DNA from: Peptococcaceae bacterium CEB3
GTDB lineage: Bacteria > Bacillota > Desulfitobacteriia > Desulfitobacteriales > Desulfitobacteriaceae
Assembly (NCBI GenBank): GCA_001029295.1
Contig: LDXJ01000061.1
Span: 1 to 64,000 of the forward strand
Length of the DNA: 64,000 nt
Reading direction: 5' to 3'
Position numbers and translations under genes: made by a program
The notes under the pieces: model-generated
What the model was told of the DNA's origin: nothing
What the model saw: the letters and a program-made list of their open reading frames with translations, nothing else
Databases searched by the model: none
Shown here: positions 18,195 to 25,726 of the stretch, piece by piece
Layout of the letters: each line of letters begins with the position of its first letter
Position numbering within the stretch: the first letter of the stretch is position 1

Positions 18195-18734
18195 ACGCCT
18201 TTCGCACGTTCCGTCCACCAGCCTGGCATGCGGGATTTCACCCATTGGCTCCTCAATGCTTCTTCGACATTCTCTTCCATACTCCTGCAAGTGACCCAGG
18301 AAAATTTGCACCTTCAATAGGACCTTCGCACCACTGTCGATCCGTACCACGGGAGCCCAGTCCCACGCAAGCCGCCGGTTTGTACCGTCGATCGGGTGTG
18401 TCCGAAATACGTTTGCTCGGTGCGGCTCTCTTTTTTGATCATAACACATCTCGCAGACAAATAATTGAGACCGGCTTCATTCCTTCTCGGGCATTCGTTT
18501 GAGCGCCGCCCTTCCCCCCAGCCAGGTCACGTCGTGGGAGATGCAAAACGGCCACAAGCCGCCCTTTCTTTGAGCGACCGCACGTTTGCCAATGCCGCCA
18601 TCATCCCTGAGCCGGGAGACCCGCTAACCTTGGTATATCCCTTACGCGCCGGGTTGGGGAGATTGGGGCTCAGCCTAACCATCGGAACGGTCCAGTACTC
18701 GCCAACGCCCTATCGCTCCACACACCGCGTCAAT
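18110..18734. repeat. Family 1 repeat, copy B
   Basis: It is co-linear with copy A from CAAAGATCAAAAGAG through GCCCTATCGCTCCACACA, with a left extension (ACTCATGGGCTTTCGGAAAA) shared with copy C. Relative to A it contains an extra stretch near 18330-18415. Its right end cuts into the 3' end of the AlbA_2 pseudogene. Confidence 0.75.
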
Positions 18735-18736
18735 TG

Positions 18737-19214
18737 CTAGACTTGGCCTCTGCCTCCGTCCAAAGCTATCAGCAAGTAAATGATGTTCCATCATCATGAA
18801 ACTATCTCCGGATCTCGTAAATTACTGATCAACTTTTAGAAGAGCCCTATGGGGTAGTAAGCTACTCTCTGGCACATATGTAACCGCAAAACCTTTATCT
18901 TCTTCGTCAGGTAACAGTATCAGGTAATTTTCAATACCAAGGTTTAAAGGAATTATTGCGTGGCTTGTCAGACTATTTAAATCTGTAAGGAACCTTTTCA
19001 CGAAAAAAATGGGGATTTCCTCACATGCAGCATCCGGTGAGTCATCATTTTCCTTTCTTGCATTGATTCCCCATATTAATACTCCACCATTAGAGTTAGA
19101 AAAACCCGAAAGAGCCTTTGCATAGTTGCTCTTATCATCATTTTGAACACCTGGTACAGATGGGTCTCTTTTTTGTTTGAAATCTATAAATAAATTTTCC
19201 TCCTGTTTAACCAT
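18737..19214 (-). pseudogene. AlbA_2 (Schlafen-type) domain gene broken by one stop codon
   Basis: The frame starts MVKQEENLFIDFKQKRDPS and contains KALSGFSNSNGGVLIWGIN, the hallmark of the AlbA_2 domain, then VTYVPESSLLPHRALLKVDQ. A TAA at 18822-18824 stops it. In the same frame, directly after the stop, comes FTRSGDSFMMMEHHLLADSF followed by GRR, which is the conserved closing motif of the family (Y-x-x-RSGDSF ... FGRR). The stop stands where Tyr is expected, so a single TAT/TAC to TAA change explains it. The 3' end then runs into repeat copy B. It lies 57 bases after the kinase gene. A sequencing error at this base is possible. Confidence 0.7.
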
Positions 19215-19271
19215 CTCCTGTATACGGAAAAATATTAAGGACGTTGCTCAACAACTAAACCTCCTAAATTG

Positions 19272-20294
19272 TTATAGCGATTCAGTTAGCAATTTATGTA
19301 AGTGCTTTTTCATCTCTTTTTCTGTTAACCTTTCTACTGAATACTTCGTTATCCTCATCAACCTGTCTCGCCCTTTCTTAACCACAATGTTGTATGTTGA
19401 GCCAATTATATTCTTTGAAGCAATAATTTGATACTTGAAATCTAAGTCTACGCCTACCCAAACTTGTTTACGTCCAGTAATTGTAACTGGACTCCAATCT
19501 ATTGGAATTGAAACTTTACCTAATTCGCTTCTCATTGTATGGGCATTGGGGTATCTTGAACTAGGATCGACGCTCAATGCCTTATTAATTATGGCCTTTA
19601 GCTTTTTAGGAACGTCAGGCGAGTATATATCCCTAGGTGGAAACTTTCCTGTTACAATTTCATATGACAACTTACCCCTATTTATAGAACTCAAAAACCC
19701 ATCACCATTTACCATTCGATATAATGTAAGACCTAATGAGTAAATATCAGCTTCGCGAGTATATTCGCCTAATGTAAAAACCTCGGGAGCCTTATGAAAA
19801 GAATATCCAAAGGAAGACTGGTACTTACCATCTTCATCTAATTCCGAGGTTAATCCGAAATCCGATAATTTTGAAACCTTCGAGTCGTCAAGAAGAAGAT
19901 TATTCGGTTTAATATCCCGGTGAATAAAGTTATTATTGTGAATAAATTGGAGCCCATGCAATGCATCTATGGCTATCCTTATTGCTTGTTTTATGGAAAG
20001 CTTTCTTCCGTCCTTCATCAGCTCCGAAACAGCACCGTTCTCAAGAAACTCCATTAAAATGTATAATTTATCATTTCTGACAAAAGCATCATATATTTCA
20101 ACCACATTCCTATGTTGCACCTTATGTTGTACTTTTGCTTCGACAGTTCCTTTGGGGCCTAGTCTTGAAACATTCTCTATAATTTTTACTGCCTCGATTC
20201 GACCTACTACCTTATTATATGCCTTATAGACAGAACCAAAGTAACCGTTACCTCGGTTTCCTAAGTTATCATACTTTTCCGCAATGTCATGCAC
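19272..20294 (-). CDS. Hanks-type Ser/Thr protein kinase
   Basis: The 340-residue protein has all kinase motifs: a Gly loop variant (RGNGYFGSVYKAY), the Lys of EAVKII, HRDIKPNNLL, LSDFGLTSEL, KAPEVF (APE) and a late Arg in PSSRYPNAHTM. It has no membrane segment or PASTA repeats, so it is cytosolic, unlike PrkC. About 85 residues after the kinase domain are of unknown type. The start is a GTG directly after the TAG of the DUF3010-like gene, so the two are translationally coupled. Kinases in this kind of setting can act as defence or stress effectors; its target is unknown. Confidence 0.88.
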   Translation of the reverse strand: MHDIAEKYDNLGNRGNGYFGSVYKAYNKVVGRIEAVKIIENVSRLGPKGTVEAKVQHKVQHRNVVEIYDAFVRNDKLYILMEFLENGAVSELMKDGRKLSIKQAIRIAIDALHGLQFIHNNNFIHRDIKPNNLLLDDSKVSKLSDFGLTSELDEDGKYQSSFGYSFHKAPEVFTLGEYTREADIYSLGLTLYRMVNGDGFLSSINRGKLSYEIVTGKFPPRDIYSPDVPKKLKAIINKALSVDPSSRYPNAHTMRSELGKVSIPIDWSPVTITGRKQVWVGVDLDFKYQIIASKNIIGSTYNIVVKKGRDRLMRITKYSVERLTEKEMKKHLHKLLTESL

Positions 20295-20768
20295 CTACAG
20301 CACCGCCCATGCACATAAAATTGCCTCTTTTACATATTCATCTCTAATCGATAAGCCGAAAGTATTTTCTACATGCTCGATTTGAGCCGCTTTTGCCTTT
20401 TTGGTTAACCCCAAAATAGTTTTTGTTTGGGAGTATTGGAGTTTCCTAACTGGGATATTTTGCTCACAACATAATTCAAGCAATACTCCTTCAACCTCTC
20501 CCCTTTGAGCAACCGAATGAATGAGTATTCTATGCTGGCTATTTTCCTCATCTTTAATACCAACCGCAGTAGGCTGATACTTAAAAATCAGTTGCGAAAA
20601 CTCTCTTCTTAAGTATGATAACTGCTCCGCTCTTGATTCAGCCGTCTTAGGAGGCGTTAGGATAACCTTTACTCTTGCCTCGTCAGTGATTGCAGGATTG
20701 GTTTTCGTTCCCTCTAGAACCGCAACATGAATTTCTTCCTTGGTACATCTAACGCCCAAAGTAGCCAT
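20295..20768 (-). CDS. DUF3010-like protein, RuvC/RNase H-type fold
   Basis: The 157-residue protein begins with ATLGVRCTKEEIHVAVLEG, a first-strand pattern like RuvC/RNase H folds, followed by QPTAVGIKDE, RGEVEGVLLELCCEQNIPV and a C-terminal EAILCAWAVL resembling the last acidic helix. The Asp normally found in the first strand of RuvC nucleases is replaced here (LGVRC), so catalysis is doubtful. The kinase gene begins at the very next base. A GAGAGGA site precedes the ATG. The DUF3010 name is from recall of the pattern; a structural search would settle it. Confidence 0.55.
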   Translation of the reverse strand: MATLGVRCTKEEIHVAVLEGTKTNPAITDEARVKVILTPPKTAESRAEQLSYLRREFSQLIFKYQPTAVGIKDEENSQHRILIHSVAQRGEVEGVLLELCCEQNIPVRKLQYSQTKTILGLTKKAKAAQIEHVENTFGLSIRDEYVKEAILCAWAVL

Positions 20769-21089
20769 TGTTCAGCATCCTCTCTTAACAACATACCCGG
20801 TAGGGCTTCTGATCCCCAAGTACAGGCATTCCACACCCTTCCTTCATATCCTCCCAAGATAGCCAATAAAAAGCAAAAAAGGCCAAACCGTCCAATAAAA
20901 AGACGACCTGGCCAATCTTTTCCCCCATACACCGCTGACCCCAAAGGGCTATACCCCTCTCAAACCCCCTGATAGCAAGGGTTTCAGCGTATAGCTCAAT
21001 TGACGTCTCGGGGTGAGGTGTCCATGGAAACATATTCATGCACCCGTGCACAGTGTACAACTACCCAGTGGTCTCTTGTAAAACCTCCC
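20769..21089. other. Intergenic region upstream of the kinase cassette
   Basis: No gene was recognised. It must contain the promoter of the DUF3010-kinase operon, but no clear -35/-10 pair was identified. It runs into family-1 repeat copy C. Confidence 0.4.
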
Positions 21090-21447
21090 ACGACTCATGG
21101 GCTTCTGGAAAACCCCCAACCAGATCGCTATTTATCTTTCAAAGATCAAAAGAGCGGCTACATTATAAACGCCTTTCGTACGTTCCGTCCACCAGCCTGG
21201 CATGCGGGATTTCACCCATTGGCTCCTCAATGCTTCTTCGACATTCTCTTCCATATTCCTGCAAGTGTCCTAGGAAAATCTGTACTTTCACTAGGACCTT
21301 GGCACCACGGGAGCCCGGTCCCACACAAGCCGCCCTTTCTTTGAGCTACCATGTTTGCTAATGCCGCCATCGCCCCTGCGTTGTGAGACCCGCTACCCTC
21401 AGTATATCCCCTACGTGCCGGGTTGGGGAGATCGAGACACGGCGGGG
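21090..21447. repeat. Family 1 repeat, copy C (internally deleted)
   Basis: It is co-linear with copy B from CGACTCATGGGCTTC to GGGAGCCCGGTCCCACACAA, then jumps to the later GCCGCCCTTTCTTTGAG block. In copy B both junction points carry CAAGCCGCC, so the missing 200 bp fit a deletion between these short direct repeats. Copies B and C flank the kinase cassette in the same orientation. Confidence 0.7.
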
Positions 21448-21523
21448 TTCGCCACGGTAAATGCATCCACCACGGTTGAGTGGCAAGGATTCGGCATGTG
21501 CCTAGGTACGTCTAATAGCGTGT

Positions 21524-22072
21524 CTACCTCGTTACTTTATGTGACATGATTAACTCCCAATCACTCCTGAGCATCGAATAATGCAATTGATCGTATCTTC
21601 TCCCTCTAATCCAAAAGTGTTCACGAAGCCGGCCATCAAGCGTAAATCCATTCCTCTCCAACAGCCTGGTTGAAGGCTCGTTGTTCGAAGCAGTGGTAGC
21701 ATAAATCTTGTTTAGACGATTTTCTTGCCCAAATACCCTCTCCAACAACAATCCCATCATACTCCGACCTATCCCCTTGCCCCGTAGTTCAGCCGGTATG
21801 TAATATCCAAATTCAGCACTGTGATTTCTTGGGTTAAAATCGAAAAGGGTGATTCGCCCTAATGGCTTACTCGGTGCTTGCTCCATTACCATTACAAAGA
21901 TCTGCCGAACTTCCTGAACAATGTCTTGCTTTAACTTTCCAATGAATTCGGACTCGTCTGGCAAAGCCTGCACGGGGCGGCATGTGTATAAATCATAGTT
22001 TCGCTCATCTGACCTCCATTCATAAAGAACATGCATCTGACCACTGGATAATGGACAAAGCAAATATGACAC
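21524..22072 (-). CDS. GNAT-family N-acetyltransferase (RimJ/RimL type)
   Basis: The 182-residue protein contains the acetyl-CoA-binding motif A (AEFGYYIPAELRGKGIGRSM) and motif B (NKIYATTASNNEPSTRLLER then NGF), with the closing HFWIRGRRYDQLHYSML typical of RimJ/RimL-like enzymes. The GTG start is chosen because AGGAGGGGGAGG lies just upstream; an ATG 12 codons later has no good site. The substrate is unknown; it may acetylate a protein N-terminus or a small amine. It stands alone between repeats. Confidence 0.85.
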   Translation of the reverse strand: MSYLLCPLSSGQMHVLYEWRSDERNYDLYTCRPVQALPDESEFIGKLKQDIVQEVRQIFVMVMEQAPSKPLGRITLFDFNPRNHSAEFGYYIPAELRGKGIGRSMMGLLLERVFGQENRLNKIYATTASNNEPSTRLLERNGFTLDGRLREHFWIRGRRYDQLHYSMLRSDWELIMSHKVTR

Positions 22073-22289
22073 AGCACCCTCCCCCTCCTATCGATATGTA
22101 GCCAAGTTCTGTGGCAGGATACCAGCACAACCAAAGAAAACACGTTCCAGATGTCGGCGTGGAGCCTTATCCCTAAACCTCTTTTAGTCAATAAAGCTTC
22201 CAGATATCTAAAATATTCCACACGTTTCCCTCACTTCCTTCTAATTGCAAAAAAGAAAGACCGTTCCAAACGATCTGGCTCTTTCGCCT

Positions 22290-22610
22290 GCCATAACTTA
22301 CTAACTCCCCTTCCACAAATTACCTCACCCGACGTTACTCAGTCACACGGATGGTTGCACACCGGAACATGTTTTTCAGCGTATATCACCTAATTTTACC
22401 CATAAACATGTTCCCCTGTGCGAGGAACATGTTCCTGCGGACGAGGTTATACGACAAAAACATAAAATCGTCCCACATCTTTCCTTAAAACCACATCTCG
22501 CAGTCGTCACTGGAACATCTTGTGACACCCCTTAAAACCCTGAAACCCGCTCGTAGAGCGGGTTTCATCTGTTCCTATTTACGAGGCAACTGACCGTCTC
22601 GACGTGCCTG
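22290..22610 (-). repeat. Repeat family 2, copy 2
   Basis: It matches copy 1 at 4180-4500 along about 300 bp: TAAACATGTTCCCC, GCGAGGAACATGTTC, ATCGTCCCACATCTTTCC, AAAACCACATCTCGC and a terminator hairpin. On the minus strand it is the 3' end of a 42-codon gene, its terminator and a palindrome-rich tail. The rest of 22073-22290 holds nothing recognised. Confidence 0.65.
22541..22567 (-). terminator. Terminator of the 42-residue gene
   Basis: A perfect 12-bp stem (TGAAACCCGCTC / GAGCGGGTTTCA) with loop GTA is followed on the minus strand by GGGTTTTAAG. It starts 8 bases after the small gene's stop codon. Confidence 0.75.
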
Positions 22611-22703
22611 GTCCACGGCAACATGTTCGCCATCTAGCTCCGTGCCGTCTACACGATAGCAGTCGTTGATCTTTAGGTTGCGTCTGGATTCTTCGACCGC
22701 CAT
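22575..22703 (-). CDS. Small basic/acidic protein (42 residues), repeat-linked
   Basis: The frame begins MAVEESRRNLKINDCYRVDG and ends QARRDGQLPRK with a TAG. GTGGAG lies 6 bases before the ATG and a strong terminator follows, so it looks like a complete transcription unit. Its last ten residues are conserved in the decayed copy 1 of repeat family 2 (ARRNGNMFRK). No family was recognised. It may be a remnant of a longer gene or a true small protein. Confidence 0.45.
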   Translation of the reverse strand: MAVEESRRNLKINDCYRVDGTELDGEHVAVDQARRDGQLPRK

Positions 22704-22877
22704 AATCACTCCACTTGTAAGAATCCTATGCCGGCTATATGGTAGTTTGTCAAGTAGGTCGCTGTCAAGTAGGTCGCATGGCGTGTTTCACTGCGACTGT
22801 TCATGGCCATATTTTACCGCAAATGAAGGACAATGCGAGGACAATGTTATGAAATTCTTTCCTGTCGCTGAGCAATT

Positions 22878-24725
22878 TCAAAGCATAATGTGCAGCCGTT
22901 CCGGAGGTAAATAGAGCTGTACCTTGACACCCTTTTCTAGCCTTAAGCCTTGCACCTGCTGCTTGAGAACTAAGGCTGTCAATCTAGTAGGGTCGACAAA
23001 TTGAAGTTTACATAAGATACCCCAAGGCAATATTTCCTCAACCACTGCCAGGATGTGATTCGCTTCGCCCCGAACATGCACCTTCCCATCATACGCGTCA
23101 TCCGGAGCTTTGCGTCTTGACTCATCGTCCAACAGAATCTCAGGTTCCGCGTTTAGATTTGGACCATCGGGAGCCTCTTGGTCGGTCTTGAGAGCTTCTA
23201 CCAAGATATCCTCCGGGCGGATACCGAGATAGATTTCTTCGTTTCCGTCGATATCCTCCATGTTTCCGTAAATACCCTTGTTTCCTTGAATACCTTTCTT
23301 TCTATGAATGTTCTTATCTCCTTGAATAGCCTTATCTCCGTGAATACCCTTATCTCCGTGAATACCCCTATCCCGTTGAATACCCTTGTACCCCTGACTA
23401 CCCTTGCTTTGATGAATGTCCTTGTCTCCATGGATGCCCCTGTTTTTATCAATATCCTGGTTTTCATCCTGGTTTTCATGAATCTTTTCGCCTTCCTGAA
23501 CCTGACCAACTTCCCGGAATCCGTACCCTGCCTGAGCCTCCTTCGCTTCTCCGGTTCCTCCCCGGGGTCGACTTGTCAGAGGGAACGAACTATAGGTAAA
23601 AAGACGTCCCAGACCGGGCACTTCGACCTCCCAGAACCAATTCTCCGCCTGGGCTTGGACTGTATCTGTGACTTTCTCCCCACCCTGCCCTGACCTATAG
23701 TCAAGCGTCGGGGATCCACCGGCAGCGGAGATGTCCTCTTTAATCATCTTTTTCACCTGGGAAACGGTCCCTTTCAAGATGTTATCCATCCCAATAAACC
23801 TGGCGGTCGCCACGTCCGCGGGACGACTGAAGACTTCTTCCATCTTTCCGGTCTGAACCACTCTGCCCTCCCGGAGAATGCACACTCCATCGGCCAGGGA
23901 CCAAGCCTCCGCCTGATCATGGGTGACATAGACCGCCGTTAGGTTAAGCGTCCTGAGAATCCTGCCCAATTCCGCCCGCAGTTCCTCCCGCGTGCGGGCA
24001 TCCAGGGCTGACATGGGTTCATCAAACAAGAAAAGCTTGGGCTGCTGGATGAGAACCCTGGCTAAGGCCACACGCTGTTTTTCTCCCCCGCTCAATTGTC
24101 CGGGATATCGTTCCAGGAGATGTCCTATCCTCAGTGTTTCGACAATCCTGGCCAAACTAAACGGCCCGGCGTTTTCCGATCCCGGCCGTTCGTTCAATCG
24201 GCTTTTCTCCGCCGGCACCCCTTCACCTCGTTCGTTCACCTCCGGACATGGGACAACAATGGATCCGGACGGCTTCCCGGGCAAGTCCCTTTCGGCCTGT
24301 CCGGATCCCGGGTCAGAATTTGCCTCTTGCCACACCGGCACCTGGGTCAAGCGCCGGGCCAACCGTGAGCCAAGAGAACCCAGACGATGCGTACTCTGAA
24401 ATCTTTGCGAGAAAAGAATATTGGCCCGCACGCTGAGATGGGGAAAGAGGGCATAATCCTGAAACATGAAACCCATCTGTCGCAGTTCGGGGGGATAGTG
24501 GGTAACTTCCTGGCCGTCAAGCACGATTCGCCCCCCCAAGGGCCGGTTAAAACCTGCCACACTCTCCAAGAGGACAGATTTGCCGGAGCCACTGGCGCCC
24601 AGAACCACAAGAACCTGCCCACGCTGAAGGCGAAGCGTGATATTCCGCAGTCGAAACGTCCCCACCTGGACAGACAAATTCTCTACTGCCAGGAAATCGT
24701 CCGTACCGGATGAAACTGCCATCAT
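22878..24725 (-). CDS. Molybdate/tungstate ABC transporter ATPase with unusual insertions
   Basis: This is the ATPase of the WtpABC-like importer; a normal one has about 350 residues, this one 615. Walker A GASGSGKS (43-50), Q-loop FMFQDYALFPH (88-96), signature LSGGE (211-215), Walker B LFLFDEP and switch THD are intact. Two inserts stand out: about 75 residues at 115-190 between Q-loop and signature, and a 418-497 stretch of hexapeptide repeats (GIHGDK type) inside the C-terminal regulatory domain, which then resumes with LGIRPEDILVE. The start is set at 24725 (ATGATG after CGGGGG); an upstream in-frame TTG-type start at 24770 has no site. It is the last gene of the uptake operon. Confidence 0.8.
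   Translation of the reverse strand: MMAVSSGTDDFLAVENLSVQVGTFRLRNITLRLQRGQVLVVLGASGSGKSVLLESVAGFNRPLGGRIVLDGQEVTHYPPELRQMGFMFQDYALFPHLSVRANILFSQRFQSTHRLGSLGSRLARRLTQVPVWQEANSDPGSGQAERDLPGKPSGSIVVPCPEVNERGEGVPAEKSRLNERPGSENAGPFSLARIVETLRIGHLLERYPGQLSGGEKQRVALARVLIQQPKLFLFDEPMSALDARTREELRAELGRILRTLNLTAVYVTHDQAEAWSLADGVCILREGRVVQTGKMEEVFSRPADVATARFIGMDNILKGTVSQVKKMIKEDISAAGGSPTLDYRSGQGGEKVTDTVQAQAENWFWEVEVPGLGRLFTYSSFPLTSRPRGGTGEAKEAQAGYGFREVGQVQEGEKIHENQDENQDIDKNRGIHGDKDIHQSKGSQGYKGIQRDRGIHGDKGIHGDKAIQGDKNIHRKKGIQGNKGIYGNMEDIDGNEEIYLGIRPEDILVEALKTDQEAPDGPNLNAEPEILLDDESRRKAPDDAYDGKVHVRGEANHILAVVEEILPWGILCKLQFVDPTRLTALVLKQQVQGLRLEKGVKVQLYLPPERLHIML
23235..23470 (-). repeat. Coding tandem repeat, 18-bp unit, in the ATPase gene
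   Basis: About twelve imperfect 18-bp units encode hexapeptides close to GIHGDK (variants AIQGDK, NIHRKK, GIQGNK, GIYGNM). The unit length keeps the frame. The opposite strand is also open across the array, which is a by-product of the periodicity. Confidence 0.85.
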
Positions 24726-24804
24726 TATGTCCCCCGTTCCCAAGAAGCGCAAAAGCTGAGTCAAAACCATTGTCTTATGAAACTGCCATCACTATCGCCC
24801 CCGT
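24711..24804 (-). repeat. Short direct duplication at the permease-ATPase junction
   Basis: A 27-base stretch (CGGGGG, then a variable part, then GATGGCAGTTTCAT) occurs at 24777-24803 around the permease stop and again at 24711-24737 around the ATPase start. It suggests that the start region of the ATPase gene was duplicated, separating it from the permease stop by about 66 bases. Confidence 0.65.
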
Positions 24805-25607
24805 TTCCAGGCTCGTCCGTAGACCAAGCGGCGAAAGAGCAAAAACGTTGACAAAGTGATTAGGAGAAGAAGAAGTGCCGCCGCCGCTGACTGTCCTAAG
24901 TTGCCGGCTAAGAAGAGCTCATAAATTTTAACCGGCGCCGTTTGCGGATAATAGGCCAGAATAATGACCGCTCCGAACTCTGCCACTGAACGGGCATAGG
25001 TGAGCACGGTCCCGCTTAAGATACTGCGCCCCGCGAGGGGAAGGGAAACCTGCCAAAAAACCTGGCTGGGCGAAGCCCCCAAGGTCCGGGCCGCCTTTTC
25101 CAAGCGAACGTCAACTCCTTGAAAACCCTCCCGGGCCGAATTAACCATATACGGTAAACTGACAAAAAGCATTCCGACCACGACTCCGGCCAGCGTTCCC
25201 CAGAACTTGAGGCCGACTTGAGCCGCCAGCTGCCCCAGAAGGGCTGTGCGGCCAAAGGCATACAAAAGTGCGATGCCGGCCACAGTATGCGGAACCGCCA
25301 AGGGCAAATCCACAACCCCTTCCACCAGCGATTTTAGCGGAAAATCCCGTCGGGCAAGAAGATATGCCAAGGGAGTCCCCAACAGGGCCGCTATGCCGGC
25401 GGAGAGCACGGCCGCCTCCAGACTCAAAAGAATGGAAGCACGCACATCGGGCATGGCGGCCACCCGGGCCACGGTTTGGCCAGACTCTTGACTAAACATC
25501 GCAACCAGTGGAAAAAGAATAAAGATGAGCAGGACGCTCCCCAAAAACCAAAAGAGAAGAAAGAGGACGCGCCCCCTAACCGGTTGGCTTTCTGGCATCG
25601 TTCCCAC
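24792..25607 (-). CDS. Molybdate/tungstate ABC transporter permease
   Basis: The 271-residue inner-membrane permease has about six hydrophobic segments and the binding-protein-dependent transport motif EKAARTLGASPSQVFWQVSL followed by P. The region VDLPLAVPHTVAGIALLYAFG is characteristic of ModB/WtpB/TupB proteins. The GTG start has GGGAG six bases upstream. It lies between the binding-protein gene (about 120 bp upstream) and the ATPase gene, forming a three-gene importer. Whether tungstate or molybdate is preferred cannot be read from this subunit; the AOR neighbour favours tungstate. Confidence 0.9.
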   Translation of the reverse strand: MGTMPESQPVRGRVLFLLFWFLGSVLLIFILFPLVAMFSQESGQTVARVAAMPDVRASILLSLEAAVLSAGIAALLGTPLAYLLARRDFPLKSLVEGVVDLPLAVPHTVAGIALLYAFGRTALLGQLAAQVGLKFWGTLAGVVVGMLFVSLPYMVNSAREGFQGVDVRLEKAARTLGASPSQVFWQVSLPLAGRSILSGTVLTYARSVAEFGAVIILAYYPQTAPVKIYELFLAGNLGQSAAAALLLLLITLSTFLLFRRLVYGRAWKRGR

Positions 25608-25726
25608 AGGTTTCTCCCACTCATCCCTTCTACAAGTTTGTGATCACTAAGGTCCCCGGTTTATAGAATTATAGAACATGCGCGAGAAAACCTCGGACTT
25701 CGACTCCGGGGATGAGAACACATCTT

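Noticed and set aside
23178-23693. 171-codon open frame on the plus strand opposite the ATPase gene
   Set aside because: It exists because the 18-bp coding repeat is open on both strands; it has no ribosome binding site and repeats a low-complexity motif.
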